This document shows positions 35,861 through 44,709 of a DNA stretch of 53,428 nucleotides, piece by piece. The position numbers and the translations under genes are program-made. Source of the DNA: Chloroflexota bacterium (lineage in GTDB: Bacteria; Chloroflexota; Anaerolineae; Anaerolineales; UBA11579); assembly GCA_018662365.1 (NCBI GenBank), contig JABJGH010000014.1:1-53428 (forward strand). Direction: 5' to 3'. Positions within the stretch are counted from its first letter, which is position 1; each line of letters begins with the position of its first letter. The notes beneath the pieces were generated by a model. The model saw nothing but the letters and a program-made list of their open reading frames with translations, searched no databases and had not been told where the DNA came from.

Positions 35861-37078
35861 ATGGATATAGAATTACAAGTCGCTACATTAATGCAAGGTG
35901 CCGAATATGGGGATAAATCCCTAAAACAAGCTATGACCAATGAATTACGTGAACGTTTGATATTGGCAGAAAAAGAGGGAAGAAATCTAAAGGTGTATTG
36001 TGGTTACGACCCCACAAAGCCAGACCTGCACTTAGGCCATACCGTAACCATGCGAAAGCTGCGCCAATTTCAAGACCTTGGACATGAAGTCATATTTCTG
36101 ATCGGCAATTTCACGTCTTTGGTAGGAGATCCCTCCGATAAAGATAAATTACGACCGATACTCACTCCTGAACAAGTGGAAGAAAATGCTCAAACGTATA
36201 CAGAGCAAGCATTTAGGGTGTTGATTAAAGATAAAACAACTGTGCTTTACAACGCGGAATGGTTATCTAAATTAACATTCGCTGATCTGATTAATCTAGC
36301 TTCGAACTTTACCCTTCAGCAATTTATCACCCGCGATAATTTCAGAAAACGATGGGATAACGGTGATCCAGTATTCTTGCATGAAACTTTTTACGCCATC
36401 ATGCAAGCTTATGATGCCTATCATATGAAAGCCGATGTCCAAGTGGGGGGCACGGACCAATTATTTAATATTGTCACCGCTGGCAGAAAACTAATGACAG
36501 CTCTTGGCGAAAAACCAAATATAGGTATTACCATGAGCATCCTTCCCGGCACAGACGGGGAAATCCGGATGAGCAAATCGATGGGGAACCATATTCCTAT
36601 CAGCACCGACGGGAAGGATATGTACGGAAAGATTATGAGTTTGCCTGACACGGCAATGCCAATTTATGCCAAACTCTGCACCCGCTGGACATCAGACGAA
36701 GTTGCCCAATTTGAGAAAGAAATTTCATCTGAATCTATTCACCCTCGTGATGCGAAAATGAAGTTAGCTTTGGAAATTGTCAGCGTGTTTTATCCTGAAG
36801 TGGAAGCTATTGCAGGCCAAGAAGCCTTTGTCAGCCAGTTCCAAAAAGGAAAAGTGCCCGACGATATGCCAGAATTCAAACTAGAAGGGGAAAAGACCAT
36901 CCTGGATATCCTGGTGGATACCGAATTGGTCTCCAGCCGTAGTGATGGGCGGCGCATGCTAAAGCAGAAAGCAGTTAAATTAGATGGAGAAGTCCTCCCA
37001 GAGGACCCCTTTGTAGAATTTATAGGTGAAGGTGTGCTTCAAGTCGGGAAACGCAGGTTTGTAAAGATCGTAAAATAA
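35861..37078 (+). CDS. tyrS: Tyrosyl-tRNA synthetase
   Basis: Class I enzyme charging tRNA-Tyr, 405 residues. HIGH motif is HLGH (57-60) after CGYDPTKPDL. The second motif is RMSKSMGNHIP (~236-246). The C-terminal S4 domain is VSSRSDGRRMLKQKAVKLDGEV. The GYDPT start is the TyrZ-like branch. ATG at 35861 with GGAGGAAAAG upstream, a strong ribosome binding site. No T-box in the 94-base gap, unlike ileS. It is convergent with the SEDS-PBP gene. Confidence 0.97.
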   Translation: MDIELQVATLMQGAEYGDKSLKQAMTNELRERLILAEKEGRNLKVYCGYDPTKPDLHLGHTVTMRKLRQFQDLGHEVIFLIGNFTSLVGDPSDKDKLRPILTPEQVEENAQTYTEQAFRVLIKDKTTVLYNAEWLSKLTFADLINLASNFTLQQFITRDNFRKRWDNGDPVFLHETFYAIMQAYDAYHMKADVQVGGTDQLFNIVTAGRKLMTALGEKPNIGITMSILPGTDGEIRMSKSMGNHIPISTDGKDMYGKIMSLPDTAMPIYAKLCTRWTSDEVAQFEKEISSESIHPRDAKMKLALEIVSVFYPEVEAIAGQEAFVSQFQKGKVPDDMPEFKLEGEKTILDILVDTELVSSRSDGRRMLKQKAVKLDGEVLPEDPFVEFIGEGVLQVGKRRFVKIVK

Positions 37079-37092
37079 AATTGAAAATTTAT

Positions 37093-37134
37093 AAAAAGTA
37101 GTCAAAATTGGATTTCCAGTTTGGGCTACTTTTT
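37093..37134. terminator. Bidirectional terminator between tyrS and the SEDS-PBP gene
   Basis: Outer arms AAAAAGTAG (37093-37101) and CTACTTTTT (37126-37134) with a second inner pairing of CAAAATTGG and CCAGTTTG. A and T tails on the two sides allow it to serve both convergent genes. Confidence 0.8.
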
Positions 37135-37140
37135 ATTTAA

Positions 37141-39768
37141 TTAGGGTTGGGTGGAATAAAAATTTGATAATAGATTTTGGCCAATCACTTCAGCTAGTTC
37201 CGCATCTTCACTTTCTAAAAGCACAACCACTACAATTGGCTCATCTAATCCTGGCATTGTACCGCCCACATACCAGGTGAGCGGTTGTTCCGGGCCATTA
37301 TAAGCATAGGAAATTACTTGCCAAATGGGGAAATTAAACTGCATCAAACTGTCTAATATTTCATTGCTTTGAAATAATGTAAGCACAGATTGTTCTGTGC
37401 CTAAAGCCGGAATATCTGTCCATCCCTTCCGATGATCATCCATTTCCAAAAGAAAGTGGGGGGACGGAAACCCCCCGCCATTATTTAATATGCTGTAAAT
37501 AGTTGCTAAATGCACGGGAGTTATTTGTAGCTGCCCCTGCCCAATGAGCTCCAACCCCATATCTGAAACCGTATCATAGGCAGGCAAATATGTACTCTCC
37601 AATCGTATCGGTGGATTTAAGAAAAAGCCATAGGTTGTAAATGTAGAAATCAATTGTTCTTCTGAAAACCCCAAATCATATGGGTCCAGTAATAACGGGC
37701 ATCCGGAAGCGCTTAAGACTCGCATAGAAAGATTTACTGGTTCTTCTACACAATTTATTTTGATTTCATCCAAGTTAAATCCAAGGTCATATGGAAAGGA
37801 TATCGACTCGTCAAAAAACTCGATCTCCGAAAGAAGTAATGGCCCCAATATGGGTCCAGGTTGGTAAAGGGCTTGCGTTGCCCGATTGATTAAACGACCA
37901 CTATCATCATCCTGAAACTGTTCCCAATCAAGATCCAATGAATTGGGATCATATCCTGGGCTAGAAACCATCGACAAAATTTCACCATTACTGGAATTCA
38001 TCAGAACTATTGCTCCAGAATATCCTTCCATCAAAGATTCAGCCTGTGTTTGCAGATTTGTATCAATACTGATCCTAACGTCAACGCCCGGGGGTGTCTG
38101 ACCATATAAAAGATTATCCCGCCAAATATCCCATGTTGAATTTCCCTCTAACCCCCTCAAATAATCATCTAGGCTGGCCTCAGCCCCGCTTTGTCCATAT
38201 AAGGGATGCGTATAGCCGAGTACCGAATTCAAGCCAGGCTGAAGGTAAATACGCTGATATGTCCCCGAATCGCCAATGGTCGTGTTTAGAGGGAGATCCT
38301 CTCTGTCTAATATGCTGCCTCGGAGGACAAACCGATCTGTAATGGTTCTTCGGACATTATCAGTTCTTGTTAGCAAATCTGGACCACGTACAAAAGCCCA
38401 CCATCCGTTAATTAAAGCCAATCCAGAAAAACCAGCAATGAACACGATACTCAGTATTTTTACCGGTTGAAAATCAATTTCTGCAATCTTTTTCTTTTTC
38501 TCTGCACCACTAATTTTGCTCAAAAACAATAACGCAATGAAGGAGGTCACCAAAGAAGAACCTCCGTAGGAAACAAAGGGCAAAGGAACGCCGGTTAAAG
38601 GCAGCATCCGAATATTGCCCCCGATAATTAGAATGCTTTGGCTTGCAATATAAGCAGTCAAACCAATCGCCAAATATCGATGAAAACGGTTTTCCGCGTT
38701 CAGCCCAATTTTCAACCCTCTAAGCGTAAATATCGCTAAAATCAGGAAAAGCCCTATTGTGCCTATCAGTCCACTTTCTTCTGCAATGGTTGAAAAAATG
38801 AAATCAGAATGGGCAATTGGGACCAAACCAGGGCTGCCCATCCCTGGTCCTCGCCCGATCAATCCACCAGATGAAATCGCCATTAATGCTTGAACAATTT
38901 GGTAGGACCTGCCGCTGGGGTCCAACCATGGGTTAATCCAAGCATCGACCCTGATCTGAATTAGATCATAAAGAATATATCCAGCAATACCGGAAATCAA
39001 TAAAGCCAAAAGTGTAAACAGGAGGATTTTTCGTTTTCCTGTGGCCACAAAAATGATAGATGTATAAATAAATAGAAATACGGATGCGGTCCCCAAATCT
39101 CTTTGAATTAGCAATAAAGATAATGTCACCCCAACCATAATTCCTGTGGGGATCAATAATGGGATTATCCCTCGGGTAACAGGTTGTCTGTCAGCCAAAT
39201 ACGCTGCTAGAAATATGATTAGTAAAAGTTTTAAAGGTTCAGAAGGTTGAAGGTATACCCCGCAGCAGCCTAACCAAAGTTTAGGGCCAAGGCCTAATGG
39301 ATTTACCCCGAATACCAATGTGGAAAACGTAAGAGTCAACCCGCCAGTTAACCACAGATATTTGTATTTTCTCAAAAAACTTAAATCTTTCAGATATCTG
39401 ATCCCAAGGATAAAAATCACCCCGCTGATCACCAACCAAATACTTTGTCTTTGCCCAAAATTGGGAGCAAGTCTCCAAATGCTCAATAATCCCCATCCAC
39501 TAAGTAGTGCCGCTATCGGCAACAAAAACGGGTCATTTTTTATTTTGCTGATCCTTAATTGTTTATAGCAAAAGTAAAAAACAATGCCCCAAGCGATAAC
39601 CGCCAACCAATGATCTATCCGATATTCGCTAGCCCAATCCCTATTTCTTGCTGTGGGAGATAAACTTAATGTGATTCCAAATAATACGATAAAGATCCCT
39701 GCAAATACGAGTAATCGTCTTTGCAGATCCTTTTCTCTAATTTTAGAAATCAAAATAGGTACTGTCAT
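37141..39768 (-). CDS. RodA/FtsW (SEDS) glycosyltransferase fused to a class B PBP-like domain lacking transpeptidase motifs
   Basis: 875 residues. Residues ~15-420 are a SEDS polymerase with about ten membrane helices, the QRDLGTA block (222-228) and PIAHSDFIFSTIAEESG (317-332), with catalytic Asp322 retained, and PLPFVSYGGSS (395-405). A twelfth-type helix (~438-458) leads to a PBP region: RGSILDRE (483-490) and GQTPPGVDVRISIDTNLQ (556-573), like class B PBPs. The PGS-T-F-K active-site motif is replaced by PGPILG (637-642), removing both Ser and Lys. The KTG region reads SYAYNGPEQP (~820-829). So polymerase is likely active while transpeptidase is not. Lies on the strand of mtnP and the FHA genes. 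Confidence 0.9.
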   Translation of the reverse strand: MTVPILISKIREKDLQRRLLVFAGIFIVLFGITLSLSPTARNRDWASEYRIDHWLAVIAWGIVFYFCYKQLRISKIKNDPFLLPIAALLSGWGLLSIWRLAPNFGQRQSIWLVISGVIFILGIRYLKDLSFLRKYKYLWLTGGLTLTFSTLVFGVNPLGLGPKLWLGCCGVYLQPSEPLKLLLIIFLAAYLADRQPVTRGIIPLLIPTGIMVGVTLSLLLIQRDLGTASVFLFIYTSIIFVATGKRKILLFTLLALLISGIAGYILYDLIQIRVDAWINPWLDPSGRSYQIVQALMAISSGGLIGRGPGMGSPGLVPIAHSDFIFSTIAEESGLIGTIGLFLILAIFTLRGLKIGLNAENRFHRYLAIGLTAYIASQSILIIGGNIRMLPLTGVPLPFVSYGGSSLVTSFIALLFLSKISGAEKKKKIAEIDFQPVKILSIVFIAGFSGLALINGWWAFVRGPDLLTRTDNVRRTITDRFVLRGSILDREDLPLNTTIGDSGTYQRIYLQPGLNSVLGYTHPLYGQSGAEASLDDYLRGLEGNSTWDIWRDNLLYGQTPPGVDVRISIDTNLQTQAESLMEGYSGAIVLMNSSNGEILSMVSSPGYDPNSLDLDWEQFQDDDSGRLINRATQALYQPGPILGPLLLSEIEFFDESISFPYDLGFNLDEIKINCVEEPVNLSMRVLSASGCPLLLDPYDLGFSEEQLISTFTTYGFFLNPPIRLESTYLPAYDTVSDMGLELIGQGQLQITPVHLATIYSILNNGGGFPSPHFLLEMDDHRKGWTDIPALGTEQSVLTLFQSNEILDSLMQFNFPIWQVISYAYNGPEQPLTWYVGGTMPGLDEPIVVVVLLESEDAELAEVIGQNLLSNFYSTQP

Positions 39769-39813
39769 TTTTATGATTGTTTTCTACACAAGGACTTGGT
39801 AAAGGAAATTGGA

Positions 39814-40680
39814 TTATTTAAAGTATTTCCCGATCAATAGATCAAGATTTTTAACCAGTTCGGGTGGGACGCGGTTTGGGTTTGTGATCAACGCATCCGC
39901 CAAAGCGTTTTGATGTTGGCAATCTTTTGACACATCTATGGCGCTCACCAGGTTCCGAATAGCTTCGTCAGCTATTTTTGTATTTCCAGAAATTGTTTGA
40001 ATTACCTGCTGAACCGTTACAGGTTCCTCCGTAACATGCCAAACATCATAATCAGTTACATGCGCCAACACACCATAACAAATTTCCGCTTCTCTCGCCA
40101 AGAATGCTTCTGGGGAAGTGGTCATCCCGATGATCGACATTCCCCAACTGCGATAGGTGTTGGACTCTCCCCTAGTAGAAAACCTGGGTCCCTCGATCGT
40201 AATGAACGTACCACCCTCATGCACTGTTGCAGATGTTTTCCCAACTGCATCCAGTATTTGATTTGAAAAATCTGTACAGAAAGGATCAGCCACATCCACA
40301 TGAACCACTAACTCTTTATCAAAAAAGCTTCGTTTTCTATTCTTTGTAAGATCAAACAACTGGTCAGGAACAACAATATCTCCTGGTGCATAATCCTCGC
40401 GGAGCGACCCACATGCACTTACGCTCAAGATAAATTTAACTCCCATCGTTTTCATCGCATAAATATTAGCTCGGTAATTTACATTTGTAGGGCTGATGGT
40501 ATGCCCAATCCCATGGCGGGCAAGAAAAGCAACTCTTTTTCCTTCTAAGCCCCCAACAATTATTGGGGAACTTGGCTCTCCAAACGGAGTCTGAATTTCA
40601 TGCTTCTCAATATTTTCCAAGCCTTCCATGCCATAAAGCCCAGATCCCCCGATGATGCCAATTAATGGATGCCCATTCAT
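39814..40680 (-). CDS. mtnP: S-methyl-5'-thioadenosine phosphorylase
   Basis: Splits methylthioadenosine from polyamine synthesis to adenine and methylthioribose-1-phosphate. 288 residues from ATG 40680, where AGGAG lies 6 bases upstream; longer upstream frames have no such site. Blocks: IGIIGGSGLYGM (phosphate loop), RHGIGHTISPTNVNYRANI, ISVSACGSL-type, EGPRFSTRGES, and VTDYDVWH, whose Asp marks adenine over guanine specificity. It precedes the SEDS-PBP gene by 45 bases on the same strand. Confidence 0.93.
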   Translation of the reverse strand: MNGHPLIGIIGGSGLYGMEGLENIEKHEIQTPFGEPSSPIIVGGLEGKRVAFLARHGIGHTISPTNVNYRANIYAMKTMGVKFILSVSACGSLREDYAPGDIVVPDQLFDLTKNRKRSFFDKELVVHVDVADPFCTDFSNQILDAVGKTSATVHEGGTFITIEGPRFSTRGESNTYRSWGMSIIGMTTSPEAFLAREAEICYGVLAHVTDYDVWHVTEEPVTVQQVIQTISGNTKIADEAIRNLVSAIDVSKDCQHQNALADALITNPNRVPPELVKNLDLLIGKYFK

Positions 40681-40712
40681 TCGAACTCCTAAGTGAAATC
40701 TAAGATTATTTA

Positions 40713-40721
40713 ATTCTAGCA
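40713..40721 (-). promoter_or_regulatory. Extended -10 promoter of mtnP (tentative)
   Basis: On the minus strand TGCTAGAAT (plus 40713-40721) lies about 33 bases before the mtnP start codon. No clear -35. Confidence 0.4.
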
Positions 40722-40820
40722 TACACAAACAACACTGGATAGTGGGGGGAATGATGCCTATAATTATCAAACAATTTCACGATTGAAGATGTTTAATTCT
40801 AAATATTGCCTAAAAAGCTA

Positions 40821-40826
40821 TATAAT
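40821..40826 (+). promoter_or_regulatory. -10 box of the VF530 gene (tentative)
   Basis: TATAAT at 40821-40826, 27 bases before the ATG at 40854, with a GAGGA ribosome site between. No -35 hexamer of note. Confidence 0.4.
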
Positions 40827-40853
40827 TAATAAAAATAGAAATTATGAGGATTA

Positions 40854-41084
40854 ATGACAGAAGCAGAAAAGAGTTCCAATAAGGATCCCCTTCACGGTAT
40901 AACCTTAAAAATGATTCTTGAAAAATTGGAAGAGGTTTATGGTTGGGAATATTTAGGTCAAGAAATTCAAATTCGGTGTTTTAATTTTGACCCGAGCATT
41001 AAGTCAAGCCTAAAATTTCTTAGAAGGACAGAATGGGCCAGAAAAAAAGTGGAAAATTTGTACTTAGATACCTTTAGTTCATAA
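40854..41084 (+). CDS. VF530 family DNA-binding protein (DUF2132)
   Basis: 76 residues almost entirely made of the VF530 domain: [22 protein letters not shown], then [19 protein letters not shown] (split), [13 protein letters not shown]. These proteins have a helix-rich fold related to the HU-like/SAP type and bind DNA; their physiological role is unclear. GAGGA before the ATG. It is divergent from mtnP. Confidence 0.9.
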   Translation: MTEAEKSSNKDPLHGITLKMILEKLEEVYGWEYLGQEIQIRCFNFDPSIKSSLKFLRRTEWARKKVENLYLDTFSS

Positions 41085-41152
41085 ATAAATTTGCAATGAA
41101 TAATTGGAACTAAAATGAGATCAGATTCGTTTTAGAAGTGAAAATAAACCTG

Positions 41153-41179
41153 ATAGAGGATTGGTACAAATTCCTCTAT
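41153..41179. repeat. Inverted repeat in the leader of the Ig lipoprotein gene
   Basis: ATAGAGGA (41153-41160) and TCCTCTAT (41172-41179), perfect 8-base arms with an 11-base loop, 30 bases upstream of the start at 41209. There is no T-run, so it is not a terminator; an operator or leader stem is possible. Confidence 0.4.
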
Positions 41180-41208
41180 ATGACATCTGTTTAATAAAAG
41201 GTGAAGGT

Positions 41209-42339
41209 ATGAAAAATCAACGAATGTTTACTTTTTTGGTCCTGGGCGTGCTAATTATTTCGGCCTGCAATATGTTTTCCCCCGCATTTGATAATGGGGC
41301 TAATAATTCGGAGGATAACCCCCTCCTTACACAATCGGCACTAACACTGGAAGCGATCCTTTCAACTCAATCTGCCAATATTACAGCAACAATTGAGCAT
41401 ATTCAATCTTCCACACCAACCAATGTAATACCTACCGAAACCGCAACCCAAATACCTCCTACGCCCATACCATTGCCCTGTAATGCTGCAAAATTAGTTG
41501 CGGATGTATCGATACCAGATTTTACTAAATTGCCCCCAGATACAAACTTTACAAAAACATGGCGCATCAAAAATGTAGGCAGCTGTACCTGGCTAACAGA
41601 TTTTGAATTAGTCTTTGTAAGTGGAAATTTGATGGAGGCTAACAGCAATATTTCTCTCCAGTCCAATGTTTTACCGGGGGAGACTATCGATATTGATATT
41701 GATTTTAAATCCCCAAATACAATCGGCCCCTATAAAAGTTATTGGATGCTGAGAACCTCTTCCGCAGTAAATTTTGGAATTGGAGATACAGCCAAAGAAG
41801 TCTTATGGGTTGAAATTGAGGTTGTATCACCTGCAAACAGCGGTTCATACAGCTTTGCAGATGAATTTTGCAAGGCCTCATGGCGAAACGTAGATAAAGA
41901 ACGAACATTCGAATGCGCTGGCACAAACATCAATGGACTTGGCTTTTCGCATTTCGTTTCTACCCCAAGGTTAGAGGGGGGGGCTGTTGAAGATGAACCA
42001 GCCCTTTGGATATATGTACCAAATAATGGAAAAGTGGATGCGCAATATCCAGCCATAGAAATTTCAACAGGTGATAAATTTGTAAGCATTGTCGGTTGTA
42101 TTTACAATTACACCAATTGCCACGTTGATTTCAAATTAAAATATAAGGTCGAAGGAGAAAGTGGCGTCCATCAATTAGGTAGTTGGGACGAAACCTACGA
42201 CGAGACCTATTCGTTCATCGACATAGACCTGAGTAGTTTGGATGGAAAAAAAGTGATATTTATTTTGGAAATGGAATCAAAAGGAAATTCTCCCCAAAAC
42301 CATGTCTTTTGGTTAAATCCGAATATTCAGCATCCATAA
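41209..42339 (+). CDS. Lipoprotein with NBR1-type Ig-like domain
   Basis: 376 residues from ATG 41209, with AAGGTGAAGG directly before it; an in-frame ATG at 41161 upstream would put a charged tail before the signal peptide. Signal peptide FTFLVLGVLIISAC with lipobox Cys at about residue 20. A Thr-rich linker (~60-95) precedes an NBR1 Ig-like domain (~105-215: TNFTKTWRIKNVGSCTW, VLPGETIDIDIDFKSPNTIGPYKSYW in parts). The C-terminal ~160 residues are beta-rich (LSSLDGKKVIFILEMES) and unrecognised. Likely displayed at the cell surface; partner unknown. Confidence 0.8.
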   Translation: MKNQRMFTFLVLGVLIISACNMFSPAFDNGANNSEDNPLLTQSALTLEAILSTQSANITATIEHIQSSTPTNVIPTETATQIPPTPIPLPCNAAKLVADVSIPDFTKLPPDTNFTKTWRIKNVGSCTWLTDFELVFVSGNLMEANSNISLQSNVLPGETIDIDIDFKSPNTIGPYKSYWMLRTSSAVNFGIGDTAKEVLWVEIEVVSPANSGSYSFADEFCKASWRNVDKERTFECAGTNINGLGFSHFVSTPRLEGGAVEDEPALWIYVPNNGKVDAQYPAIEISTGDKFVSIVGCIYNYTNCHVDFKLKYKVEGESGVHQLGSWDETYDETYSFIDIDLSSLDGKKVIFILEMESKGNSPQNHVFWLNPNIQHP

Positions 42340-42373
42340 ATTTTAGGGTCTTATTTAATATAGATAGGTTGAA

Positions 42374-42793
42374 TTAGATCGAGAGAGAAAAACCAACCTC
42401 ACCAAATTGAATCTTGTCCCCAATAGTGAGTACCACCGGCATCGAAACCCTGCTTTCATTTAAAAGTGTGCCATTTCTTGATTCCAGGTCTTCGATCCAC
42501 CATTGGTTTTTCTCAAAGGTTACTTTTGCATGGGTTAAAGAGACTGTTTCATTTTGAATATGAAATTCCGACTGCGGGTCTCTCCCTACCAGAATCGTAT
42601 TTATTTTGAACGGAAATTCGTTTCCATGATTATCAATAAAGCTGATCGTCTGGTTAAAGGGTGGAGTGTCAGAACCCGTCCGTTGATTGATATCTCGCCA
42701 CAGGAATATTAAACCCCATGCTAAAAAACCATAAAGCGCGACAAGAATTCCTATTCGCAACAGTAGTAATACCCAGCCACTAAGATTATTCAC
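42374..42793 (-). CDS. FHA-domain membrane protein (FhaB-like)
   Basis: 139 residues: one N-terminal membrane helix (~8-30), then a forkhead-associated domain (VGRDPQSEFHIQNETVSLTHAKV, SRNGTLLNESRV) that binds phosphothreonine. Residues Arg, Ser and His of the pThr pocket are in place (GRDP, SLTHA, NGT). It follows the other FHA gene with an 8-base overlap, so they are translated together. In Actinobacteria such pairs sit with rodA, pbpA and pknB; no Ser/Thr kinase is in this window. Confidence 0.85.
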   Translation of the reverse strand: MNNLSGWVLLLLRIGILVALYGFLAWGLIFLWRDINQRTGSDTPPFNQTISFIDNHGNEFPFKINTILVGRDPQSEFHIQNETVSLTHAKVTFEKNQWWIEDLESRNGTLLNESRVSMPVVLTIGDKIQFGEVGFSLSI

Positions 42794-43571
42794 GGGGGTT
42801 TTCCTTCTCAGGAGTTTTATTTCTCACCAGGAATTCTTTAGTGTCCTCTAGCGAATTCACAGCTTCATTTCCAAATACCAGCAATACCCCAGCCAAAGAA
42901 ATCACATCTCCTGGGTGCAGAGTTACCTGCTGAATTTTTTGATCATTAATCGTTGTGCCACTTGTGGATCCCAAATCTGATAAAACATAAATGCCATCAA
43001 TATTCCGGATTTGGGCGTGCTTTCGCGATACTCGCGGATCCTTTATGACCAATTGATTATCTTTATTTCTCCCGATGTTAAGTACCGCTTGCTCAATGGA
43101 AAAAATATCAACACCATTCACGATCAAATAGGCCTCAGATTCTATTGAGTCAGTCGCCTCTGAGGTCGCACTAGTCATCTTTTGGGTTTCTGTTTGCCGA
43201 TTACTGAAATAGGAAGAAAATACTTTGAACTCGCCTTCAGTTATCTGATCATCACTATAGATATTGATCTCAACCAGATGTTCAAAATGGATGCCAAGGT
43301 TATTGCATGCAGAATATATAATTTCTGTGATCTGATTAGAAAATTCTAAATTAGATTTTATTTCATCCGAAAACCTTACCGGAAAATGAATAGCAAATAG
43401 ATTGGGAGAAAGAACTTTCCCATCCTCAGAAATTTTCAATTTGGGCTTTATCGAATGTAGGATTTCTTCAAAAATCCTATTATTCGATTTACTTAATCCA
43501 AATAGGCTTAAAGATTTTTCTTCGATCAGTTCTTGAATTTTCGTTTCTATTTGCAGAAGAATAGTTTTCAT
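42786..43571 (-). CDS. FhaA-like protein (DUF3662 plus FHA domain)
   Basis: 261 residues. Residues 1-~125 resemble the FhaA N-terminal domain (DUF3662), with FGLSKSNNRIFEEILHSIKPKL. The C-terminal FHA domain (~160-250) has IGRNKDNQLVIKDPRVSRKHAQI and DLGSTSGTTIND, all pThr-binding residues present. In mycobacteria FhaA links PknB signalling with the cell-wall machinery; by analogy this may regulate the SEDS-PBP protein encoded downstream on this strand. The start has no clear ribosome binding site; a TAAAAT lies 9 bases before the ATG. Confidence 0.82.
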   Translation of the reverse strand: MKTILLQIETKIQELIEEKSLSLFGLSKSNNRIFEEILHSIKPKLKISEDGKVLSPNLFAIHFPVRFSDEIKSNLEFSNQITEIIYSACNNLGIHFEHLVEINIYSDDQITEGEFKVFSSYFSNRQTETQKMTSATSEATDSIESEAYLIVNGVDIFSIEQAVLNIGRNKDNQLVIKDPRVSRKHAQIRNIDGIYVLSDLGSTSGTTINDQKIQQVTLHPGDVISLAGVLLVFGNEAVNSLEDTKEFLVRNKTPEKENPRE

Positions 43572-43717
43572 CGTAAATTCATTTTATCTTATTTGATGGA
43601 GATGAACAAACTAAAGATTTACAATATAGTTAGTTAGAACTCAGAAATTGGGTATAAATAAATGGAACAATATTCCGCTGTGTAACGTTATAGGTATATA
43701 ACAAATTGGAGATAAAA

Positions 43718-44194
43718 ATGAATTATAAAAAAATGTTTTTGATTTTAGCATCCTTATCAGTGGTTTTATCCGCCTGTTCCGGTTTTGATAATAACTTGCT
43801 ACCAGCCCGCCCCACAAACAATACCATTTCTGATCCAGGAAATATTGATGAACAAATAGAACCGATTGATAAAAGTGAATTTATTCAGGGGAATGTATTT
43901 ATTAGTGAATCTGAGCTATTCATTATGGAAAGTTTCCCAGTTCAAATTTCCCTTAATCTGTTAGGGGAGCTGCCCACCCCCTGTCATTCTTTAGAAGTGG
44001 CAATTAACCCTCCCGGTGATTCGAATGTTATTGCCATAGACGTTTTTTCGTTATCCGATCCCGCAATGACTTGCATCCAAGTTCTTGAGCCTTTCGAAGA
44101 AAATATAAGTATCCCGGTCAAGGATTTATCTGATGGGATCTATGAGGTTTTTCTCAACGGTGAGAAAGTTGGGGAGTTTAGTTACCCTGCCTAA
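43718..44194 (+). CDS. Small lipoprotein
   Basis: 158 residues from ATG 43718 (TTGGAGAT six bases upstream; an upstream ATG at 43706 is less well placed). Signal peptide FLILASLSVVLSAC with lipobox Cys at ~20. The rest is a ~120-residue beta-rich domain with Cys in PTPCHSLEV and MTCIQVL that could form a disulfide outside the cell. No family recognised. An inverted repeat GTTATA/TATAAC (43687-43702) sits in its leader. It is convergent with the YbaK-type gene. Confidence 0.65.
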   Translation: MNYKKMFLILASLSVVLSACSGFDNNLLPARPTNNTISDPGNIDEQIEPIDKSEFIQGNVFISESELFIMESFPVQISLNLLGELPTPCHSLEVAINPPGDSNVIAIDVFSLSDPAMTCIQVLEPFEENISIPVKDLSDGIYEVFLNGEKVGEFSYPA

Positions 44195-44231
44195 GGATAT
44201 TTTCTAAATACGCTCAGACTTTCAATCGGAC

Positions 44232-44708
44232 CTATTCACGGATTTTGGAAATCTCTGCAGTTGTTGCACGGATCAAGGATAGCAGATCATTAGGGGATAG
44301 CTCCACGGTTAACCCTCGTTGCCCCCCCGAGACAAAAATTGTTTCATGGGGCATCGCCGAGGAATCTAATACCACCTGAAACCCTTTATTGATCAAAGCC
44401 AGGGGAGATATTCCCCCCGTTTGAAGGCCAGTAATTTTTTCTGCCTCGCTATGTGTAGAAAGAACCACCTTTTTCTCCCCCAACGCCTTTGCTAATAATT
44501 TTAGATTTAGCGATAATGGTCCCGGAATAATTGCGAGGATCGGTTTTCCTTTATTAGGTCTTAGCGCAACAATAGTTTTATATACTTGGTTAGCATCCAC
44601 ACCCAAGATCGCAGAAGTCTCTAAAGCTGACCTTTTTTCATTTGGGCTGATGTGAACTTTAAACGACACTTTTTTAGAATCTAATAACCGAGTAACATTA
44701 TTTTTCAT
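44232..44708 (-). CDS. ybaK: YbaK/EbsC-family Cys-tRNA(Pro) deacylase
   Basis: 158 residues; hydrolyses mischarged Cys-tRNA(Pro) made by ProRS. The ALxTSAILGVxxxQVYKTIVAL start, LSLNLKLLAKALGEKKV, GLQTGGISPLALI and VSGGQRGLTVELSP are the YbaK blocks; the GGISPL-type strand and the conserved Lys (YKTIVAL) suggest activity. It follows the histidine kinase gene with a single base between, so it is last in that operon, although function is unrelated. Confidence 0.9.
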   Translation of the reverse strand: MKNNVTRLLDSKKVSFKVHISPNEKRSALETSAILGVDANQVYKTIVALRPNKGKPILAIIPGPLSLNLKLLAKALGEKKVVLSTHSEAEKITGLQTGGISPLALINKGFQVVLDSSAMPHETIFVSGGQRGLTVELSPNDLLSLIRATTAEISKIRE

Positions 44709-44709
44709 T

